A DNA stretch of 47,526 bases from an uncultured Porphyromonas sp. Lineage in GTDB: Bacteria > Bacteroidota > Bacteroidia > Bacteroidales > Porphyromonadaceae. Position numbers and translations under genes: made by a program. The notes under the pieces were generated by a model. The model saw only the letters and a list, made by a program, of their open reading frames with translations, did no database searches and was not told the DNA's origin. Location: NCBI GenBank assembly GCA_900546675.1, contig URDQ01000005.1, positions 1 through 47,526 of the forward strand, in the 5' to 3' direction. This document shows positions 42,815 through 47,526 of this stretch, in pieces (position 1 is the stretch's first letter; each line of letters begins with the position of its first letter).

Positions 42815-42850
42815 AGAGCGGTCTCAGGTCATATGACTTGAGGCCGCTCT
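42815..42850 (+). terminator. Hairpin after EF-G2
   Basis: AGAGCGG (42815-42821) pairs with CCGCTCT (42844-42850), and the intervening bases fold almost completely (CTCA/TGAG, GTC/GAC) with two G-U pairs. There is no T-run, so it could be a stem that protects the mRNA end as well as a terminator. Confidence 0.6.
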
Positions 42851-42890
42851 CTCTGTGTATACTCTCGGGTGCATAGCTGACAGCTCTTGC

Positions 42891-42970
42891 AACCCAAGTT
42901 CACATGTGAAACTTGGGTTCGGAGGAATCGTTTCTCTCCTACGTGGACAATATTTTTTCTCCACGTGAGC
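42891..42970. repeat. Large palindrome followed by a third mosaic patch
   Basis: AACCCAAGTT (42891-42900) and AACTTGGGTT (42910-42919) are exact complements around CACATGTGA, itself mostly palindromic. The right arm runs into TTCGGAGGAATCG and then CCTACGTGGAC and CTCCACGTGAG, the same modules as at 10607-10860 and 26700-26850. Confidence 0.65.
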
Positions 42971-43042
42971 ATTTGTGAATTTCTCGGTAGGAATGGGCCT
43001 ATCTGACCATTTTACCGAGACTTCTGTTCTACTTAATCAATA

Positions 43043-43084
43043 AAAAGAGCGTGTCCTACGAACTGGTCTGTTCATAGGACACGC
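43043..43084 (-). terminator. Intrinsic terminator after rubredoxin
   Basis: GCGTGTCCTA (43049-43058) and TAGGACACGC (43075-43084) pair exactly, with GAAC/GTTC inside. On the minus strand the stem is followed by TCTTTTTATT. It begins 43 bases after the rubredoxin stop. Confidence 0.85.
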
Positions 43085-43126
43085 CTCTCTTAAGTTGTGT
43101 CATCTAGTGATGACGTGGCACAAGGC

Positions 43127-43291
43127 TTAATCCTCCATTGGAGAGAACTGATCCTTTGATACGCCACACATAGGGCACTCCCAATCATCGGGCAGAGCCT
43201 CAAAAGGTGTGCCTGGAGCTATACCGCTATCGGGATCGCCCTCTGCAGGGTCATATACATGGCCACATACATCGCAAACGTACTTCTTCAT
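43127..43291 (-). CDS. Rubredoxin
   Basis: This 54-residue protein, MKKYVCDVCGHVYDPAEGDP and onward, has the two rubredoxin knuckles CDVCG (Cys6, Cys9) and CPMCG (Cys39, Cys42) that bind one iron, plus the conserved DPAEGDPDSGIAPGTPF and WECP segments. Rubredoxins pass single electrons, in anaerobes often to rubrerythrin or oxygen- and peroxide-reducing enzymes. It lies 38 bases after the GlsB-like gene on the same strand and probably shares its promoter; a terminator follows. Confidence 0.96.
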   Translation of the reverse strand: MKKYVCDVCGHVYDPAEGDPDSGIAPGTPFEALPDDWECPMCGVSKDQFSPMED

Positions 43292-43329
43292 ATCTTCTTG
43301 ATTGAGTTGATTGTGTGTATGAGCAAGGG

Positions 43330-43581
43330 CTACTTTTTCTTCTTATTGAATAGCCCTACGACAAATAGGATGACACAGGCTCCTACGACAGCACACACGA
43401 GTTGTGCCCACCAGGAGGTTCCTTCAGTTGCTCCAAAGAGCGTGTACACCCAGCCTCCGACGACACCACCGAGCATACCGATGATGATGTTCCATAAGAA
43501 CCCGAGAGACTGTCCACGCATGATCCAACCTGCGATAGCTCCCGCAGCTAGACCGATTAGTAAACTCCAAAGTAATCCCAT
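43330..43581 (-). CDS. GlsB/YeaQ/YmgE-family stress membrane protein
   Basis: This 83-residue protein consists of three membrane helices (about 3-20, 29-48, 57-77) with the family's glycine-rich pattern LLIGLAAGAIAGWIMRGQ and GMLGGVVGGWVYTLFG, and ends in KKKK. The family (transglycosylase-associated protein) is general-stress related, with no known enzymatic activity. It is the first gene of a pair with rubredoxin. Confidence 0.9.
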   Translation of the reverse strand: MGLLWSLLIGLAAGAIAGWIMRGQSLGFLWNIIIGMLGGVVGGWVYTLFGATEGTSWWAQLVCAVVGACVILFVVGLFNKKKK

Positions 43582-43668
43582 AATATTGTGCTTTAATTGT
43601 TAGTGTGCATTTGTATGACAGTGTTGCATTAGATGCTTCTAGTAATCTATAAGAATCTTCTGCATTGG

Positions 43669-43699
43669 CAAAGTTAATCTAATCTTATGACATATACAA
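43669..43699 (-). promoter_or_regulatory. Promoter for glsB-rubredoxin
   Basis: On the minus strand a TTG (43697-43699) is followed by a 20-base spacer and TAACTTTG (43669-43676), a good match to both Bacteroidetes elements with correct spacing. The leader would be about 80 bases. Confidence 0.65.
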
Positions 43700-43756
43700 C
43701 TCTGTCATGCGCACATTTTGCTCCGTACATTCCATCAGCTAATTCTTCAGCGAGGA

Positions 43757-43865
43757 AATCCTCCAATTCCTCCCTGAGGATTTTTTATTCCCCAGCGAGG
43801 AACGGAAAAATTCTTCGGACTCATCATTCCATTCCTCCGAAGTTTCATTTCATTCCTCCGAAGAA
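43757..43865. repeat. Fourth, inverted patch of the intergenic mosaic
   Basis: AATCCTC (43757-43763) and GAGGATT (43776-43782) form a stem followed by TTTT, and ATTCCTCCGAAGTTTCAT (from about 43829) is the reverse complement of the ATGAAACTTCGGAGGAAT module at the other loci, followed by another ATTCCTCCGAAG. Confidence 0.65.
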
Positions 43866-43892
43866 TTTTGACCTATAGGTCAAAATGGTTGG
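43866..43892. repeat. 20-bp perfect palindrome joined to a GGTCAAAATGGTTGG copy
   Basis: TTTTGACCTATAGGTCAAAA (43866-43885) is self-complementary without mismatch. Its right half is the start of AGGTCAAAATGGTTGG (43877-43892), which recurs at 43979-43995 and inverted at 44259-44273. It could be an operator or an element end. Confidence 0.65.
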
Positions 43893-43975
43893 TGAAATAG
43901 GGCTCTTTTTCAGCATAGATGCTGACTACAGGCAAGTCAAAGGCTTTGGAGTCCCTAAAAGAGGCTTTTGCGAAA

Positions 43976-44278
43976 GTAAAGGTCAAAATGGTTGGCACAA
44001 CAGGTCTCTTTCCCTTTGTCCGTAATACCTTTGAGCTTTTGATAATGCTTATCTGAGCCACTATAGAACTGTTTGTCGAGGGTTTTCTAGGCATAGGGAT
44101 ATCGCCCGATTAACTAACACTTTTCTTTTCTAATTCTCTATCCTACAAAGAGCTAACTTGATCCGTAATAACTAAATAGGGGTCTACTTAAAAAGCCGAG
44201 CTGCTACCAATCACTTTCCCCTTTACTTAAGTGCTAGATGAGCTATAGGGGTACTTTACCAACCATTTTGACCTTTAC
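43976..44278. mobile_element. Candidate miniature element with exact 20-base inverted ends
   Basis: GTAAAGGTCAAAATGGTTGG (43976-43995) and CCAACCATTTTGACCTTTAC (44259-44278) are exact reverse complements and enclose about 260 bases with no supported gene. This is the layout of a non-autonomous (MITE-like) element. I did not find a clean target-site duplication, and a third copy of the motif just to the left complicates the boundary, so this is tentative. Confidence 0.4.
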
Positions 44279-44389
44279 GCCAGAATTTTTTCTTGCCTTC
44301 GTGGGAAAAGCATCCTTTTCCAGCGAACTATTTCGAAATCCTTATGTGCGGTGGGAAATTACTACGTTCGCTGATTGATAGCTATTCTG

Positions 44390-44397
44390 TACCTTTG
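44390..44397 (+). promoter_or_regulatory. Putative -7 box for bioD
   Basis: TACCTTTG matches TAnnTTTG. Because transcription would begin around 44404, the ATG at 44401 is unlikely and the bioD start at 44440 is preferred. No TTG at good spacing was found. Confidence 0.5.
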
Positions 44398-44439
44398 TAG
44401 ATGGAGGAGATTACCCTCCTCCACTTAGTGGATGATACT

Positions 44440-45117
44440 ATGAAGAGTAATACACGACAATTATTATCCCCGCCTGATCGGCTCTACGTATGTGGTATCG
44501 ACACCGACATAGGCAAGACCTATGGCACTGCCTTCCTCATACGTACGCTCAGAGAGGCTGGTTATACAGCTTGTACCTCGATGAAGCTGGTTCAAACGGG
44601 ATGCCACGAGATAAGTGAAGATATAGAGACGCATCGTCGTCTACTCGGAGAGCCTCTCTCGGAGTGGGATCGCCAGGGGCTCACCTGCCCTTACCTATAC
44701 AGCTATCCCTGCTCGCCACACCTTGCAGCACGTATGGATGGCGGAGAGATAGATGCCGAGTGTCTCAACGATGCTGCCCGCCATCTGCAAGAGCTAGGTG
44801 CTAAGCCACTACTCGTAGAGTGTGCTGGAGGACTGATGGTACCACTCACCGAGCAGCTCCTCACGATAGACTACATAGCACAGCAGGAGAATCCACAGGT
44901 AGCTCTCGTCACCAATGGCAAGCTGGGTAGCATCAACCACACACTGCTCAGTATCGATGCTTGTATGCACCGAGGCATTGAGGTGCGCTACCTTATATAT
45001 AATGTGTACCCCGAGCAGGACGCAACGATAGAGTATGAGACCATCAGCTATCTCCAGGGATGGCTCGAGGAGCATCTGCCCTCTTGTCTCTTTATGAAGA
45101 TGCCTATAGTTGGCTAA
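44440..45117 (+). CDS. bioD: Dethiobiotin synthetase
   Basis: BioD closes the ureido ring of dethiobiotin from DAPA, carbon dioxide and ATP. From ATG 44440 the product is 225 residues with the modified P-loop VCGIDTDIGKTYGTAFLI (about 17-34), the substrate Lys in SMKLVQTG (about 47-54), LVECAGGLMVPL (about 125-136) and LVTNGKLGSINHTLLS. The frame also allows ATG 44401, but that lies upstream of the likely transcript start. No other bio genes are present; the rel gene follows after 44 bases. Confidence 0.92.
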   Translation: MKSNTRQLLSPPDRLYVCGIDTDIGKTYGTAFLIRTLREAGYTACTSMKLVQTGCHEISEDIETHRRLLGEPLSEWDRQGLTCPYLYSYPCSPHLAARMDGGEIDAECLNDAARHLQELGAKPLLVECAGGLMVPLTEQLLTIDYIAQQENPQVALVTNGKLGSINHTLLSIDACMHRGIEVRYLIYNVYPEQDATIEYETISYLQGWLEEHLPSCLFMKMPIVG

Positions 45118-45161
45118 ATGTATAGAGCTACTATCTAACCCCTTTTTTTGTTCCCCTTACT

Positions 45162-47420
45162 ATGGAAGACATTTACCCTGTAGATTATAGTGACTCGACA
45201 CTCTCTGACGAAGAGATGATACAGCGTGAGTACGATGCGCTGATTTATGACTATGAGCACTCTAATCACCGCAAGAAGGTGGAGGTGATACAGCGTGCCT
45301 TTACATTTGCTCGGATGGCTCACGAGGGGGTGAGGCGCAAGAGCGGAGAGCCTTACATTATGCACCCGCTCGCAGTAGCTCGTATCGTGTGTCGTGAGAT
45401 AGGACTAGGCTCTACATCAATCGTCTCTACCCTACTCCACGATGTGATCGAGGACACGGAGTATACAGAGGAGGATATAGAGCAGCTCTTCGGTCCCAAG
45501 GTGGCACAAATCGTTGTCGGGCTGACCAAGATTAGTAGCGAGATTCTAGCCGAGCGAAACATTGAGAGCCTGCAAGCGGAGAACTTTCGCAAGCTGATCC
45601 TCACGATGAATGCGGATATTCGTGTGATTCTTATTAAGATTGCCGACCGTCTGCACAATATGCGTACACTGAGCTCGATGCCTGAGCATAAAAAGCTCAA
45701 GATAACGGGCGAGACTCTCTACATCTATGCTCCGCTGGCTCACCGTCTAGGGCTTTTCGCTATTAAAACGGAGCTCGAGGAGCTGGTCTTCAAGCATGAG
45801 CACCCGAAGGCTTACGAGGATATTTGCAACCAGATTATCGACACGGAGCAGTCGCGTGCTGAGCTTTTCGAACAGTTTAGCACCCCTATCCACCCCCTGC
45901 TCAAAGCTCGTGGACTAGACTATGAGATGAAGACACGTGTCAAGTCCTGCTACTCGATCTGGAAGAAGATGCAGAAGAAGCAGATCCCCTTTCAGGAGAT
46001 ATACGACCTCTACGCCGTGCGCATCATCTTTGAGGAGACTCCTGGACTCAATGTCAAGGAGACTTGCTGGGGCATCTACACCGACATAACGAGTCTCTAT
46101 CGTGTCAATAATGAGCGAACTCGTGACTGGGTCGCTCAGCCTAAGAGCAATGGCTACCGAGCACTACACTTTACAGTTATGGGACCCACGGGCAAGTGGA
46201 TCGAAGTGCAGGTGCGTAGTCGCAGGATGGACGAGATAGATGAGCGCGGACTAGCAGCTCACTGGAAGTATAAGTCTGATGGTGTGGAGGAGGATCAGGA
46301 AATTACCAAGTTCCTGGACCAAATCAGCGAGCTACTGGAGAACCCCGACTCGAGCGCCATGGACTTTCTCGATACGATCAAGCTCAACCTCTACGGAGAT
46401 GATATCATGGTCTTTACGCCCAAGGGGGATCCGATCACGCTTCCTCACGAGAGTACTCCGCTAGACTTTGCCTATGCACTCCACTCGACACTCGGGCAGA
46501 CCTGTATCGGTGCTAAGGTCAATCATAAGCTGGTGCCTCTCAGCCACACACTACAGAGCGGGGATCAGGTGGAGATCATCTCTAGTAATAATCAAAAGCC
46601 CTCAGCACTATGGCTCAAGTATGTCAAGACGGCGAAAGCTAAGAGCAAGATCAATGAGTACCTCCGCATAGAGCGTCGCAAGCTGATCAGCCAAGGTGAG
46701 GAGAGTGTGATCAAGTACTTCGAGCAGCACGATCTCTCTGTCGATGCGGGACATATGGATCTCGTAGCATCTCTCTTTGGCTTTCATAAGCGGGAGGACC
46801 TTTTCTACGCTGTCGGCTCTGGTACGGTCAATCTTGTGGACTCGCTCTACAAGCGAATCAAATCGAGCAAGAGCAATCGCTTCTTCAAGTCAGTCAAAGA
46901 GGCACTCATAGGCAAGCAAGACTCTATGCCCAAGTCCACAGAGTCTATCTCTCAAGTCAGTGAGATAGACTACAAGAAGCCCTACCTGCTCCAGAGCGAT
47001 GCGATCAAGAGCAACTACGTTATGGCAGATGACTGCAGTCCTCTTCCAGGGGATGAGGTGGTCGCCTTCGTCATAGACAACCAAGTAGTGGTACACCGAC
47101 GTACTTGTACCGAGGCTATGCGCTTGAAGAGTAGCACGGGCAATAAGCTCCTCTCGACAATCTGGGGCGATCAGGGAGACACCCTTTTCACGGGATCGAT
47201 TATGATCGAGGGTATAGACTCTAAGGGTATCCTCAATGGGATCGTGCAGGTGATTACGGAAGACTTTCTAATCAACATCGCCTCCGTACAGCTTCAGACG
47301 CAAGACGGCATCTTCGGGGGAAAGGTGGGACTAGAGGTACACTCAGCTGAGCAAGTCGAGCAGCTCTGTGCAGCGCTCAAGCAAGCTCCGGGCATTAGCA
47401 ACGCCTACCGCATCTACTGA
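45162..47420 (+). CDS. Bifunctional (p)ppGpp synthetase/hydrolase
   Basis: This 752-residue RelA/SpoT homologue makes and degrades the alarmone (p)ppGpp. The N-terminal HD hydrolase domain is intact (MHPLAVARIV, TLLHDVIEDTEYT about 87-99, IKIADRLHNMRTL), then the synthetase domain (RVKSCYSIWKKM, YDLYAVRIIF, QPKSNGYRALHFTV, EVQVRSRRMDEIDE), a TGS domain (VFTPKGDPITLPHESTPLDFAYAL about 408-430), an abbreviated zinc-finger-like segment (DDCSPLPGDEV) and a C-terminal ACT domain. Having both active domains suggests the Rel/SpoT type. Confidence 0.96.
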   Translation: MEDIYPVDYSDSTLSDEEMIQREYDALIYDYEHSNHRKKVEVIQRAFTFARMAHEGVRRKSGEPYIMHPLAVARIVCREIGLGSTSIVSTLLHDVIEDTEYTEEDIEQLFGPKVAQIVVGLTKISSEILAERNIESLQAENFRKLILTMNADIRVILIKIADRLHNMRTLSSMPEHKKLKITGETLYIYAPLAHRLGLFAIKTELEELVFKHEHPKAYEDICNQIIDTEQSRAELFEQFSTPIHPLLKARGLDYEMKTRVKSCYSIWKKMQKKQIPFQEIYDLYAVRIIFEETPGLNVKETCWGIYTDITSLYRVNNERTRDWVAQPKSNGYRALHFTVMGPTGKWIEVQVRSRRMDEIDERGLAAHWKYKSDGVEEDQEITKFLDQISELLENPDSSAMDFLDTIKLNLYGDDIMVFTPKGDPITLPHESTPLDFAYALHSTLGQTCIGAKVNHKLVPLSHTLQSGDQVEIISSNNQKPSALWLKYVKTAKAKSKINEYLRIERRKLISQGEESVIKYFEQHDLSVDAGHMDLVASLFGFHKREDLFYAVGSGTVNLVDSLYKRIKSSKSNRFFKSVKEALIGKQDSMPKSTESISQVSEIDYKKPYLLQSDAIKSNYVMADDCSPLPGDEVVAFVIDNQVVVHRRTCTEAMRLKSSTGNKLLSTIWGDQGDTLFTGSIMIEGIDSKGILNGIVQVITEDFLINIASVQLQTQDGIFGGKVGLEVHSAEQVEQLCAALKQAPGISNAYRIY

Positions 47421-47526
47421 TACGGAGCGAGAGTGCCGTCGAGACTAGAGAGCGATCTGCAGAGTGACTAGCGCAATTTCCAGTAGTAAGTGCAACACGA
47501 AGCGTATAAAAGCACCCACCCCTGGG
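47421..47526. other. Non-coding right edge
   Basis: The 106 bases after the rel stop show no supported gene, no clear hairpin and no promoter that I can defend. Confidence 0.5.

Larger units (their letters stand above)
42785..43126. other. Convergent intergenic region between EF-G2 and rubredoxin
   Basis: No gene is supported. It contains the EF-G2 hairpin (42815-42850), a near-perfect palindrome (42891-42919), a third patch of the palindromic mosaic (42915-42970) and the rubredoxin terminator (43043-43084). Confidence 0.7.
43582..44439. other. Repeat-rich divergent region between glsB and bioD
   Basis: No gene is supported. The region holds the glsB promoter (43669-43699), an inverted copy of the GAAACTTCGGAGGAAT modules (43800-43865), a 20-bp perfect palindrome (43866-43885), an element with exact 20-base inverted ends (43976-44278) and a promoter box for bioD (44390-44397). 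A 73-codon minus frame at 43873-44094 runs through the repeats and has no recognisable features. Confidence 0.65.

Noticed and set aside
43873..44094. 73-codon minus-strand frame beginning MPRKPSTNSS
   Set aside because: It overlaps the palindrome and repeat motifs, has no supporting promoter or family features, and could not be tied to a transposase.

Overview
The window looks like chromosomal DNA of a Bacteroidota bacterium, most likely a Porphyromonas of the P. asaccharolytica/P. uenonis type. Four things point there: moderate GC with short intergenic gaps; perfect TAnnTTTG -7 promoter boxes (the Bacteroidetes primary-sigma motif) before several transcription units; a secreted protein ending in a type IX secretion (T9SS) sorting domain; and family-level markers, namely long-form IspG, an EF-G2 paralogue, an RprX/RprY two-component pair, a DUF4105 (Lnb-type) acyltransferase and DUF4292. 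Species is inference. Almost everything is core housekeeping; there is no prophage, CRISPR array, intact insertion sequence, tRNA or rRNA gene.

Layout. 222-9829 (minus strand): grpE-dnaJ, a DUF4105 membrane acyltransferase, an alkaline-phosphatase-fold protein that has lost its catalytic residues, and secA with its own terminator; then yicC-gmk with its own promoter. 9830-11026: a 1.2 kb non-coding stretch with hairpins, a broken LuxR-type helix-turn-helix fragment and a mosaic of palindromic repeats. 11027-12274: a T9SS cargo protein. 12385-21608 (plus): galE, gcvH, purE, ispG, dut, a TPR protein, a DUF4292 lipoprotein, a degenerate LytM/EnvC-like protein and ribF, closed by a clear terminator. 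21609-21965: a 22-bp tandem repeat and the serB promoter region. 21966-26557 (plus): serB, a Dabb protein, a fused msrA-msrB, and two glycosyltransferases. 26558-27057: palindromic repeats and the rprY terminator. 27058-32168 (minus): gltX, an S4-only RNA-binding protein, a CobC-like phosphatase, rprX and rprY. 32484-40320 (plus): a threonylcarbamoyl-AMP synthase, a polyprenyl-phosphate sugar transferase, a CLC channel with CBS domains, fmt, aroA and a DEAD-box helicase. 40628-42784: EF-G2 behind a long structured leader. 43127-43581 (minus): rubredoxin (54 aa) and a GlsB/YeaQ membrane protein. 43582-44439: repeats. 44440-47420 (plus): bioD and a bifunctional RelA/SpoT homologue.

Functional threads. 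Several genes serve the cell envelope: SecA export, DUF4105 lipoprotein acylation, DUF4292 (LolA/LolB-like by my reading), the EnvC-like activator and the glycan enzymes. Others serve stress and starvation: GrpE/DnaJ, RprXY, MsrAB, Rel and EF-G2. Translation is represented by gltX, fmt, tsaC, EF-G2 and the helicase.

The most unusual signals are the phosphatase-fold protein without metal ligands, translationally coupled to the DUF4105 gene and next to secA; a dispersed intergenic family of YACGTR-centred palindromes mixed with a GAAACTTCGGAGGAATC module, seen at four loci; a roughly 300-bp element bounded by exact 20-nt inverted repeats; a 22-bp tandem repeat of dyads; and an EF-G paralogue lacking the catalytic histidine. 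No complete undescribed defence or mobile system is visible.
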